Positions 1 through 7,143 of a stretch of DNA of 13,340 nucleotides are shown here, one piece after another. The stretch is taken from contig DATKMG010000629.1 of assembly GCA_035541995.1 (NCBI GenBank), positions 1 to 13,340 on the forward strand. The letters are read 5' to 3'. The notes beneath the pieces are model-generated. The model was not told where the DNA came from, searched no databases, and saw nothing but the letters and a program-made list of their open reading frames with translations. Within the stretch, counting starts at the first letter, position 1. Each line of letters starts with the position of its first letter. This stretch comes from DATKMG01 sp035541995 (GTDB taxonomy: Bacteria > Acidobacteriota > Terriglobia > Versatilivoradales > Versatilivoraceae). The position numbers and the translations under genes are program-made.

Positions 1-1
1 A

Positions 2-1105
2 CCGCAGTTCAATCTTGACGTTTCAGCCAGCTCTTCATTCGACAACACATTCAGTGCTTTGTTTGGGGGAGAGTTTTCGATCCCTTCTCGCCAGGGCGCG
101 AGAGTTGCAGACCTTAGCTTGACACAAGCCCTCTACACTTGGGGGAAGGTCGGCGCCGCCATTCGGGCCGCCAAAGCCGGATTCGGAGTGGCTGACGACC
201 AGCTGAGACTCTACCAGCAGGCCGTGGTTCGCGATGTTTCTACCGAATTTTACAATGTGCTCCTGGCCAAAGAGCTCAACGCCATTGCCATTGAGAACCT
301 CAAGCAAAGGGAACGCCACCTCGAAGAGGCACGCCGCAAGTATGCCGTCGGTATGGCCACCGACTATGATGTATTGGCAGGGCAAGTAGCGCAAAAAAAT
401 GCCCAGCCTGCAGTGATCCGGACTGAGAATTTGATCCGGCTTGCCCGGGAGCGTTTGCGTTTTCTGCTTGCCGTTGACAGGGAAGAAGTCGATGCTGAGG
501 GGACTTTGGAAACGACTATTGAACCGTATACGGCTTTTGAAGAGGCGCTGGCTGTCGCTCTAATGAACCGTCCTGAGCTGTCTGACCTGACCCACCGTCT
601 CGGGATTTCGCGGGAACTGGTGAAGATTGCCAACGCCGGAGATAAGCCGCGCTTGGATTTCGACGGCCATGCTGGATTGCGGAGCTTTGGCGTGGGCCCG
701 TTTACGGCCAGTGGTGAAACTTGGAGTGCGGCCATTACGCTGAGCTTTCCTTTCTTTGATGGATTTAAGGCGAGGGGAAAAGTCCAGCAAGCTCAAAGCG
801 ATCTGATGAGCCTTCAAATTGAGAAAGACAAAACGAAGGACTCAATCGCCCTCCAGGTTCGGGATGCATTGAACTTGGTTCGGGAAAATGGGGAAATTGT
901 GACTGGACTGAGGGGAACGGTCTCAGAGGCAGAGCGCTTGCTTTGGATGGCTGAAAAGGGGTTCGAGTTGGGTGCCAAGACTCGACTGGAAGTCGATGAT
1001 GCCCAGAGCAACGTCATACAGGCCAAGGGAAACCTCGCCACCGGACTTCGCGACTACCTGGCTGCCAAGGTCGCTCTGGCCTGGGCACAAGGAACCATCA
1101 AATAG
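2..1105 (+). CDS. TolC-family outer membrane efflux protein, 5' end missing
   Basis: The frame is open from the first bases of the window, so the gene starts upstream and only the last 367 residues are seen. TolC-like proteins form the outer-membrane channel and periplasmic alpha-barrel of tripartite efflux pumps or type I secretion systems. The visible part shows the family pattern: a beta-barrel stretch containing the conserved L(T/S)xxLYTWG-like segment, then long Ala/Gln/Glu-rich coiled-coil helices (roughly residues 60-170 of the visible part), a second strand region around 'SFPFFDG', and a second helical hairpin to the C-terminus. The second half repeats the architecture of the first, as expected for the OEP fold. 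The usual length is about 420-480 residues, so about 60-110 residues, including the signal peptide, lie outside. The transported substrate cannot be inferred, because the adaptor and pump genes would be upstream of the window. The family is clear; the specific role is unknown. Confidence 0.9.
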   Translation, partial: PQFNLDVSASSSFDNTFSALFGGEFSIPSRQGARVADLSLTQALYTWGKVGAAIRAAKAGFGVADDQLRLYQQAVVRDVSTEFYNVLLAKELNAIAIENLKQRERHLEEARRKYAVGMATDYDVLAGQVAQKNAQPAVIRTENLIRLARERLRFLLAVDREEVDAEGTLETTIEPYTAFEEALAVALMNRPELSDLTHRLGISRELVKIANAGDKPRLDFDGHAGLRSFGVGPFTASGETWSAAITLSFPFFDGFKARGKVQQAQSDLMSLQIEKDKTKDSIALQVRDALNLVRENGEIVTGLRGTVSEAERLLWMAEKGFELGAKTRLEVDDAQSNVIQAKGNLATGLRDYLAAKVALAWAQGTIK

Positions 1106-1204
1106 CCCTTTTTTGGATTATCAGCAGAATTGAACTCCAAATGCCAGTGCAACAGGTCCTCTCATCCAAAGAGAAGCTGTCTTTTATGAAATGTGAGACT
1201 TCGT

Positions 1205-1228
1205 GGAGGGTCACACGCCGGGCCCTCC
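1205..1228 (+). terminator. Weak hairpin downstream of the TolC-family gene
   Basis: GGAGGGTC at 1205-1212 can pair with GGCCCTCC at 1221-1228 (8 pairs including one G-T), leaving an 8-base loop. It lies 100 bases after the TolC stop and is followed only by AGCATTTTC, so the U-tract is poor. It may be a weak terminator or simply a local inverted repeat. Apart from this hairpin, nothing else could be recognised in the 1106-1349 spacer. Confidence 0.25.
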
Positions 1229-1349
1229 AGCATTTTCGTGGACAGTGGTGACCTGAAGAGGTCATGCGCACTCTCTTGAAATCGCGGCCTCCCAAAAATT
1301 CCTAGTGATGCTGGTGCTCCAAACCGGCGTCGTTATGTGGACGATTGCA

Positions 1350-2756
1350 ATGTTTCTGAGATCAATGATTCTGGTCAGTGCAATAGTCGGGTCCTTACCG
1401 GCTCAGATCCTCTCTGAAGTGAGACCCAGCCCCCAGCAGCTGGCTTGGCAGGACCTGGAAATCGGGGTCTTGATTCATTTCGGGCCGAATACTTTCATGG
1501 ATAGGGAATGGGGAGATGGAACCGCCGACCCGGAAGTCTTTAACCCGGCTCAATTGGATCCGGAACAGTGGGTACGAGCCGCAAAATCTGCCGGTGCCAA
1601 GTATTTAATCATGGTCGCAAAGCATCATGACGGGTTCTGCCTCTGGCCGAGCATTCTCACCAGTTATAGCGTGGCCAACAGCCCTTGGAGGGGTGGAAGA
1701 GGGGATCTAGTGAGAGACGTGGAATCCGCAACCAGAAAACACGGGCTAAAGTTCGGCCTGTATCTCTCCCCGTGGGATCGCCACGAGCCATCATACAGGG
1801 ACAATCAGGAATATGACCGTTACTACGCCAAGCAGTTGGAAGAACTGGTAACAAGGTACGGAGAAATTACTGAATTCTGGCTTGACGGAGCTGGTAGTGA
1901 GGGGCATGTTTATGATTTTGATCGATACGTGACGGAGCTCCGCACTTTTCAGCCAAACACGCTCGTATTTGCTGATGTGGGGTTCCTCAAATATGGGGAT
2001 ATTCGTTGGGTCGGGAACGAAAGTGGATTGGCGCTGGAAGAGAATTGGAATGTGATTGACCGTCTCGGCTATCAGCGTTATAGGCCTGCCGAAGCGGACA
2101 CTCCATTGAGAAGAGATCACTGGTTCTGGCATCCAGATGACGAAAAGAGTCTGAAGTCGCTAGAGGATCTGCTGGATACCTACCACAAAACTGTCGGACG
2201 TGGTACTCAACTCGTGCTAGGTCTGGCTCCCGATAAGAGGGGTTTGCTCCCCACTTCGGATGAGTCCAGGCTTCGCGAATTTGGGGAAGCGCTAACACGG
2301 GTCTACGCAAACAATCTGGCCAGGCTGAACTGGCATGTGCAGGGCTTTGAAGAGGCGCTCGACGGGGATCCCGACACATTTTGGTCAGCCCCGGTAGAGG
2401 CGCGTCACGCCACAATTGATGTGGTCTTCCAGAAGCCGGTTGCCTTTGACCGCACGGTAACAATGGAATGGTTGAATGAAGGGCAAGTAATTCAGAAATA
2501 TGCCGTCGAGGCCTTAGTGGGCGAGAAATGGGGCCAGTTGCATGTCGGCGGGAGCGTTGGTCACAAAAAGATAGATATATTCCCGCTCACGACTGCGACC
2601 CGTGTCCGTTTGAGGATCCTTTCTTCCTCAGGTACGCCTCGAATTCGGGAGTTCCAGATTTATAATGGAGCAACATTCAATTCGAGTGAACTGCGAATGA
2701 GCCGCGACGCACCTAATTATCGTCCAATGTCAATCTCGCTCGTTGCCGGTCGCTGA
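1350..2756 (+). CDS. Secreted alpha-L-fucosidase (GH29) with C-terminal F5/8C-like domain
   Basis: GH29 enzymes remove alpha-linked L-fucose from glycans with retention of configuration. Counting from the ATG at 1350 (468 residues), residues 1-18 form a Sec signal peptide (Arg, a hydrophobic ILVSAIVG core, then LPAQ). The catalytic barrel spans about 30-320. It has the conserved KHHDGFCLW segment (about 91-99), LYLSPWDRHE (about 138-147) and EFWLDGA (about 175-181), whose Asp179 corresponds to the family nucleophile. The acid/base residue was not assigned. A discoidin/F5-8C-like module (about 330-440) begins at 'ALDGDPDTFW', an arrangement common in the GH29-B type. The frame also opens at GTG 1305, ATG 1308 and ATG 1335. 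None has a good ribosome site; 1350 was chosen because it gives the best leader. No transporter or other glycosidase is adjacent, so this looks like a stand-alone periplasmic or secreted enzyme. The linkage preference cannot be read. Confidence 0.9.
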   Translation: MFLRSMILVSAIVGSLPAQILSEVRPSPQQLAWQDLEIGVLIHFGPNTFMDREWGDGTADPEVFNPAQLDPEQWVRAAKSAGAKYLIMVAKHHDGFCLWPSILTSYSVANSPWRGGRGDLVRDVESATRKHGLKFGLYLSPWDRHEPSYRDNQEYDRYYAKQLEELVTRYGEITEFWLDGAGSEGHVYDFDRYVTELRTFQPNTLVFADVGFLKYGDIRWVGNESGLALEENWNVIDRLGYQRYRPAEADTPLRRDHWFWHPDDEKSLKSLEDLLDTYHKTVGRGTQLVLGLAPDKRGLLPTSDESRLREFGEALTRVYANNLARLNWHVQGFEEALDGDPDTFWSAPVEARHATIDVVFQKPVAFDRTVTMEWLNEGQVIQKYAVEALVGEKWGQLHVGGSVGHKKIDIFPLTTATRVRLRILSSSGTPRIREFQIYNGATFNSSELRMSRDAPNYRPMSISLVAGR

Positions 2757-3086
2757 AGCCCTCTTGGCCCGTTTTTCCACTGCAAGATCGTAGGACAATC
2801 GGAGAAGCGAGATAGCTCTTTCGACGTCACGAGCTTCCCGCAGGAAAACGCTCACCCACCCACTTTCGGAGAGGATTTGATGCTTTTCAGCCTGGCCCTC
2901 GGCGATGACTTTGTCACGCACCGATTTGGGAAATGGAATATCCACCACTCGATTCCCGTGAACATGACCAATTTCCCTGTCAGCCAACCTATATTCAGCC
3001 CCCCCAAACTGCTGTGGGACTGCTTTGATGCCCTGCCAGGTCACGACCACCCGATTGATTCGTTCCTTCGCCCCCGCCACCGGCAT
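2730..3086 (-). CDS. DUF5519 / luciferase-domain family protein
   Basis: A 118-residue soluble protein. It resembles a widespread bacterial family annotated as 'luciferase domain' or DUF5519, recognised by FGG (27-29), REIGHVHG (37-44), DIPFP (49-53) and SGWVS (74-78) followed by a helix rich in charged residues. The biochemical function of bacterial members is not established, and the name does not imply light emission. The ATG at 3086 is preferred over the upstream in-frame TTG at 3101 because GGGAGG (3094-3099) sits 7 bases before it. The stop lies inside the 3' end of the fucosidase gene on the other strand, a 27-base tail-to-tail overlap. The gene stands alone in its orientation. Recognition is by remembered family motifs rather than by search. 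Confidence 0.75.
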   Translation of the reverse strand: MPVAGAKERINRVVVTWQGIKAVPQQFGGAEYRLADREIGHVHGNRVVDIPFPKSVRDKVIAEGQAEKHQILSESGWVSVFLREARDVERAISLLRLSYDLAVEKRAKRASATGNERD

Positions 3087-3413
3087 AACCCTGCCTCCCA
3101 ACTACTCTAAACAAAAGGCCCAAGCCTTTAATAGTTTGTGACATGAATGGCTACATAACACCCCCTCGCCGAGCACTCATGGCCGAGCAATTTGCCCAGA
3201 AATGGAAAAGAATTACCCACATTATATCCTTCGCGTATTGGCTGGGCAAGGGTTCAAATTCCCTAGAAAGGTAGATCTTCGAATCAAAGAAGGATCAGGG
3301 ACAAGACATTGACAGAAGTGCTCGTGGCAGACAGAAGTGGAACACCCATAGATACCAGCTCGATGGAGGAATCGGCACGGCCAAGAACTCGACGCACCTT
3401 CACGTTGGTTTTT
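3087..3413. other. Intergenic spacer without recognisable gene
   Basis: 327 bases between two - strand genes. It holds a small hairpin (AAAGGC 3114-3119, GCCTTT 3124-3129) just upstream of the DUF5519 gene. It also holds two copies of GCCGAGCA (3168-3175, 3182-3189) and two copies of GACAGAAGTG (3311-3320, 3330-3339). No coding potential, promoter or T-tailed terminator was convincing. Confidence 0.5.
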
Positions 3414-4382
3414 TTACAGTGGCCATAGGTCGGTACTCAGGTATTTCAGACCTGAATCATTGATCAAGATCAGGATTGTCTTAGCTTTCAAGGGACCATT
3501 CAGAAGCTGTAGTGCGGCTGCAAGGTTTGCTCCTGAGGAAAAGCCTGCAAAGATTCCCTCCACTCTTGCAAGCTGGCGGGACCTGGCGATGGCTTCATCG
3601 TCCTTCACCTGCAGGTAACCGTCAATGTGCTCAGGCCTAAGCATGGCCAGGTGCTCCATGGAATATCCGCCCCCTTGAATGCGGTGATTGGCGCAAGTCA
3701 CTGGCTTTCCCGAGAGGACCGCAGCTCCCTCTGGTTCTACCACAAAGCATCTGATCAAAGGGTTGTGTTCCTTAAATGCAGCCGCGCAACCCGCAAACGA
3801 TCCTCCTGTTCCGACAAAGTCGCAAAAAGCATCAAAATCTCCAAAAGACTGGACCAGGCACTCGGGTCCAGTGTGCAAGTAATGAGCACGGAAGTTACTC
3901 TCCAAATGGAACTGGTCCGCCCGAAAAGCATTTCGATTGTTTGCAATCCTCCGGGCTTCCTGCTCCACCAATTCCAGGTCGCCCCCCGAGACATAACCCG
4001 GTATTGAAGAGGGCAGTTGTTGGACAAGAACTACCTCGGCGCCGAGGGCAGCCATCATCCGAGCTCGCTCCATCGAGTTCCCGCGCGACATCACGGCGAC
4101 AAAGGGATGTCCTTTAAGCGCACACACAATGGCTAACCCTGTGCCGGTATTGCCGCTGGTGAGTTCCACAACAGTCTGTCCGGGGTTCAGTCTTCCCTCG
4201 GCTTCAGCGTCCTCAATTATTTGCCGTGCAATGCGGTCCTTTTTAGAAAATCCAGGATTGAGGTACTCCAGCTTTGCCAGAATTCGTCCGTTCGCACTCG
4301 CGCTTATTCGGGACAATTCTACCAGCGGAGTTTCACCAATCGCTTCACAAGCAGAGGGGAGCAGGCTGGATGATCGCTTCAT
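3414..4382 (-). CDS. PLP-dependent cysteine synthase family protein
   Basis: A fold-type II pyridoxal-phosphate enzyme of 322 residues, the usual size for CysK/CysM proteins, which replace the acetyl group of O-acetylserine with sulfide or thiosulfate to form cysteine. Visible marks are ETPL near the N-terminus (17-20), the Schiff-base lysine in SKKDR (Lys48), the substrate loop TSGNTG (75-80), the phosphate-binding GTGG (191-194), SSGAN (282-286) and the C-terminal DSGLKYLS (309-316) that closes the PLP site. The canonical SVKDR reads SKKDR here, and the usual QF-NPxNP region reads QFHLESNF. It therefore belongs to a side branch, and another beta-replacement activity is possible. The start overlaps the stop of the upstream K+ channel gene as ATGA, with GAGAGG 4 bases before the ATG, so the two are very likely translationally coupled. 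No serine acetyltransferase gene is near. Confidence 0.88.
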   Translation of the reverse strand: MKRSSSLLPSACEAIGETPLVELSRISASANGRILAKLEYLNPGFSKKDRIARQIIEDAEAEGRLNPGQTVVELTSGNTGTGLAIVCALKGHPFVAVMSRGNSMERARMMAALGAEVVLVQQLPSSIPGYVSGGDLELVEQEARRIANNRNAFRADQFHLESNFRAHYLHTGPECLVQSFGDFDAFCDFVGTGGSFAGCAAAFKEHNPLIRCFVVEPEGAAVLSGKPVTCANHRIQGGGYSMEHLAMLRPEHIDGYLQVKDDEAIARSRQLARVEGIFAGFSSGANLAAALQLLNGPLKAKTILILINDSGLKYLSTDLWPL

Positions 4383-5332
4383 GTGTCCTCTCTTGCCGCA
4401 ATAAGGCTACTGAGTTTACGGATATCGATGGATATGTGGTGGCTTGGAGTAGGGGGATTGAAAATCGGCTCGAACTTGGCATCCCAAACTAATTCTCTTG
4501 ATTTATAGGACGAACGAGCATGTACCAGTTCTGAAAAAGTCTCATCAATACCTGTGAGCAAGACGAGGAACTCAGCGTCAGAATTGTGAAGGTCTTCAGG
4601 GGTCAACCCCTTCAATGGGCTGATTTCGTCGATCGGATGAACAAGAGTCCAGCTCAGGGGGAAAAAGACAACTTTTTCGCGTTCGAGAGTTAAGTTGTCA
4701 AACCGTCGCACTCGCCGGTGGGCCGGTCCCTCCAGCCAGCTGAACAACACCTTGGCTTGGAGCTCCATGATCTGGTTCTTGCGAGCATTGGCAATCCGAA
4801 GCTCAAATGCCTTTATCCCGCGATATGGAGCAATGACAGCTTTGTCGCTGAATAAGATTTTGGCAGTGGGTTTAGAGAATCGGGTGAACATCAGGCCTGT
4901 GGCCAGGGCGAATGACAGCAGGCCAAACAGAGATTCAATTGTCACAATCAGATTTGCGGCAACACCGACAGGGTGGATATGACCGAACCCGACGGTGGCA
5001 ATAGTCTGAACGCTAAAGAAAAAGGCTTTCAGGAAACTGGGCAAAGGTCCACCGGATTGCTCTTCCAGCCCAGCCGGGCCGCACAAGTAGTAGGCAAGGG
5101 CAAATACGAGGTTGGCCGTTAGGTAGAACAAAGCGATGACAATATGGAACTTCCACCACGGCATATTCAGCAGGGACTGATATGGACTCAGGGAAGACCA
5201 GAAACTCAGTCCGGTCCTTTCCACATTGAAGGTCCCGTTCCTGTTCAGAAGGCGCTGGCGGCTTTCGCGGGTCACTACCGAACCAAAACCTAAATCTCGA
5301 GTTTCTTCTTCTAGCGGAATTTGATATGACAC
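4379..5332 (-). CDS. Inward-rectifier potassium channel (KirBac family)
   Basis: A tetrameric inner-membrane K+ channel subunit of 317 residues. In order: a cytoplasmic N-terminus with the Kir signature NRNGTFNVERTG (30-41), an amphipathic slide helix (about 50-61), TM1 (about 62-84), a pore helix (100-111), selectivity filter TVGFG (113-117), TM2 (about 121-150) with Glu133 in the usual ESLFGLL context, then the cytoplasmic immunoglobulin-like regulatory domain (about 155-305) with WTLVHPIDEISPL (228-240) and SRELVWDAKF (278-287). The filter has Phe where TxGYG is commonest. The GTG start at 5332 is supported by GAGG (5338-5341) with a 5-base spacer. It is the first gene of a two-gene operon with the cysteine-synthase-like enzyme. 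It is transcribed away from the TIM-barrel gene across a 155-base spacer with promoter-like elements. The gating ligand is unknown. Confidence 0.92.
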   Translation of the reverse strand: MSYQIPLEEETRDLGFGSVVTRESRQRLLNRNGTFNVERTGLSFWSSLSPYQSLLNMPWWKFHIVIALFYLTANLVFALAYYLCGPAGLEEQSGGPLPSFLKAFFFSVQTIATVGFGHIHPVGVAANLIVTIESLFGLLSFALATGLMFTRFSKPTAKILFSDKAVIAPYRGIKAFELRIANARKNQIMELQAKVLFSWLEGPAHRRVRRFDNLTLEREKVVFFPLSWTLVHPIDEISPLKGLTPEDLHNSDAEFLVLLTGIDETFSELVHARSSYKSRELVWDAKFEPIFNPPTPSHHISIDIRKLSSLIAAREDT

Positions 5333-5359
5333 TTCAACCTCACGGAATTATCGGATTGA

Positions 5360-5388
5360 TTGACAACATTTCTGATGTTTCGGATAAG
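5360..5388 (+). promoter_or_regulatory. Putative sigma70-type promoter for the TIM-barrel gene
   Basis: TTGACA at 5360-5365 is followed after 17 bases by GATAAG (5383-5388, 4 of 6). TAAGAT at 5385-5390 is an alternative at 19 bases. The predicted start near 5395-5400 would leave a leader of about 90 bases before the ATG at 5488. This rests on consensus match only. Confidence 0.4.
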
Positions 5389-5413
5389 ATACCTAACGCA
5401 GCACGGATGTCAA
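5386..5413 (-). promoter_or_regulatory. Putative sigma70-type promoter for the channel operon
   Basis: Read on the - strand, TTGACA (5413-5408) is followed after 16 bases by TATCTT (5391-5386). The predicted start near 5379 would give a leader of about 46 bases before the GTG. The -35 is perfect and the -10 matches 4 of 6. Its -10 overlaps that of the divergent promoter. This rests on consensus match only. Confidence 0.4.
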
Positions 5414-5487
5414 TATATCTGTGGATTTCCTTTGCCCAGAGGGAACCTGGGGTCCGATCAATGTTATTTTCAAAGGAGAGAAGACTC

Positions 5488-6432
5488 ATGCCATTAAACA
5501 ATTCGCGCCGAGTATTCCTCACGGGGGTCGCCACTGCTTTGGGAGCTTTCAAATGGCATTCGCCACACTCGATGCTGGCTTTACCGAAGAGCCTTCCGCT
5601 TCGGCTGGGTGGACCGATATTTGTCAAGAGCGACGATCCCGTTGAACTTGCGCAATCCCATCGGAAACTTGGGTATCGAGCCGCTTACTGTCCAGAGGTT
5701 AAGCTGGAGGATTCTGCGCGCGTCAAAGCGATTAGGGATGAGTTTGTCAAACAGGATGTCATAATTGCCGAGGTCGGGCGCTGGGTCAACCTCCTGGAAG
5801 CTGATCCGGACAAGCGTCGGGCCAATCTCAAGAAAGTGACCGACGGGTTAGCATTAGCTGAGGCCATTGGCGCCCGCTGCTGTGTGGATATAGCAGGGTC
5901 ATTCAGTCCAACCTCCTGGTTTGGACCTCATCCTGATAATCTCTCACAACGCTTCTTCGACGCTGCTGTTGAAAACGCCCGAAAAGTCATTGATGCCGTG
6001 AAACCCAAGCAGGCCAAGTTTTGCTACGAAATGATGGGATGGTCCATTCCTGACGGCCCCGAGAGCAACCTCAAATTGCTACGCGCCATCGATCGCGAGG
6101 CTTACGCTATTCATCTTGACCCGTGCAACCTGGTCAACTGCCCCAGCCGGTTCTATGACAATCGTTCACTGCTCAATGAATGCTTTGACAAGCTGGGACA
6201 ATGGATTGTCAGCTGTCATGCCAAAGACCTGGTGTGGGACGTCGAGATGAATGTCCATTTCCGTGAGGTCCGCCCAGGGATGGGGTCTATGGACTACCGG
6301 ACGTATCTGGGACGCTTGGCAACTCTGGGACGTGACGTGCCCCTGATGCTTGAGCACTTACCAGATGAAGCAGAATATACCAAGGCCCGATCCTATGTAC
6401 TGGATCTCGGCAAGCAGATGGGGATTATGTAG
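5488..6432 (+). CDS. Tat-leader TIM-barrel protein, sugar phosphate isomerase/epimerase-like
   Basis: A xylose-isomerase-like TIM-barrel protein of 314 residues. Members use a divalent metal to isomerise or epimerise sugars or sugar acids; the substrate here is unknown. The N-terminus NNSRRVFLTGVATALGA (4-20) is a twin-arginine leader (Arg7-Arg8, then FL) and predicts folded export to the periplasm. Likely metal ligands in family order are Glu181 (YEMMGW), Asp211 (HLDPCN), His244 (SCHAKD) and Glu289 (LEH). GMGSMDY (264-270) is also typical of the fold. The ATG at 5488 was chosen over upstream in-frame starts (for example 5461) because GGAG (5475-5478) stands 9 bases before it and the Tat motif then sits at the N-terminus. 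It appears to be a single gene, divergent from the K+ channel and convergent with the ACT gene. The fold is clear; the reaction is not. Confidence 0.85.
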   Translation: MPLNNSRRVFLTGVATALGAFKWHSPHSMLALPKSLPLRLGGPIFVKSDDPVELAQSHRKLGYRAAYCPEVKLEDSARVKAIRDEFVKQDVIIAEVGRWVNLLEADPDKRRANLKKVTDGLALAEAIGARCCVDIAGSFSPTSWFGPHPDNLSQRFFDAAVENARKVIDAVKPKQAKFCYEMMGWSIPDGPESNLKLLRAIDREAYAIHLDPCNLVNCPSRFYDNRSLLNECFDKLGQWIVSCHAKDLVWDVEMNVHFREVRPGMGSMDYRTYLGRLATLGRDVPLMLEHLPDEAEYTKARSYVLDLGKQMGIM

Positions 6433-6491
6433 CAAGGTCCGCCGGCGTCAAGGGAGCGCTCTAGGGTTTGGATGTCGGGAATGGACAGGAT

Positions 6492-6551
6492 GGCGGGACC
6501 GCCGTGCTCCAGCTCGGCAAGGGCCGACGTGGGCGTCGGCGATCCCACGTC
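6492..6551. repeat. Cluster of inverted repeats in a convergent intergenic region
   Basis: In the 270-base spacer between two convergent genes (6433-6702) three palindromes are packed together. GGCG 6492-6495 pairs with CGCC 6500-6503. GCCGACG 6523-6529 pairs perfectly with CGTCGGC 6534-6540 across a 4-base loop. GACGTGGG 6526-6533 pairs perfectly with CCCACGTC 6544-6551 across 10 bases. The last two share bases and cannot form together. There is no T-tract, so a role as a bidirectional Rho-independent terminator is doubtful; a dispersed intergenic repeat is an alternative. No gene was recognised in the rest of the spacer. Confidence 0.5.
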
Positions 6552-6702
6552 ATCCTTAGGTGCTCGGGACGTCCGATCCGCGCTCTCCCACCGGACTCCA
6601 CAAAGTACGCCATTTTGGCCTCAAGAATTTCCAGGCTCCAGAACCAGGCGCTTCAGCGTTGGGGTATTCTAAAGAGATCTTACAGGACGCCTTCTCCCAT
6701 TA

Positions 6703-7143
6703 TCATGTCTCCGCCCGCTCGAATAGTTCAACTCTGCCAACTACGTTGATTCCGCTGGACTGAAGTTTGCTGATCACTTCGTCGACGTTATCAAACCGAA
6801 AGATCAAAGCAGCCTTCCTCTCTAAGCCGAAGGTGAAGGCATACATGTATTCGATGTTGATCTCGTGTCGCTCAATGACCGCCAGTACCTCATCCAGTCC
6901 TCCTGGTCGGTCCGGTACCTCAATAGCCACCACTTCTGTGACTTTGACCAGGCAGTTGGCCCCTTCGAGGATGAACTTGGCTCTCTGCCAGTCGCGGACA
7001 ATCAAACGAAGAATGCCGAACTGCTCCGAATCCGCCAGAGATAGGGCCATCAGGTTAATGCCGGCATCAGCCAGCAGTTTGCAGACGGTCCTGAGCTGGC
7101 TGGGGCGATTTTCCAGAAAAAGAGATAGCTGATGAATTCTCAT
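6703..7143 (-). CDS. Tandem ACT-domain protein
   Basis: A 146-residue cytoplasmic protein made of two ACT domains, the small ligand-binding modules that sense amino acids. ACT1 spans about 1-66 (ENRPSQL at 11-17, then DAGIN at 26-30). ACT2 spans about 70-140 (PDRPGGLDEVL at 77-87, then HEINIEYMYAF at 93-103). The N/D-RPGxL turns are where such domains usually bind ligands. It follows the phenylacetate-CoA ligase gene with a 4-base ATGA overlap and is preceded by GAAGG within that gene, so the two are co-translated. This pairing of an ACT protein with a PaaK-like ligase is common in bacteria and archaea and suggests that the ACT protein senses an aromatic amino acid or its keto/aryl-acid product. 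That functional link is inferred from context. Confidence 0.88.
   Translation of the reverse strand: MRIHQLSLFLENRPSQLRTVCKLLADAGINLMALSLADSEQFGILRLIVRDWQRAKFILEGANCLVKVTEVVAIEVPDRPGGLDEVLAVIERHEINIEYMYAFTFGLERKAALIFRFDNVDEVISKLQSSGINVVGRVELFERAET

Noticed and set aside
2877..3110. + strand frame of 77 codons opposite the DUF5519 gene.
   Set aside because: The - strand frame has family motifs and a strong ribosome site; the + strand translation does not resemble a protein family.
3247..3268. GGGTTCAAATTCCC resembles a tRNA T-arm, hinting at a tRNA gene or att site.
   Set aside because: The loop has one base too many for a clean T-arm, no matching acceptor stem is found on either side, and no D or anticodon arm lies upstream.
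5326..5487. N-terminal extension of the TIM-barrel frame upstream of 5488.
   Set aside because: It would bury the Tat leader inside the protein and run across the promoter region; the ATG at 5488 has a good ribosome site.
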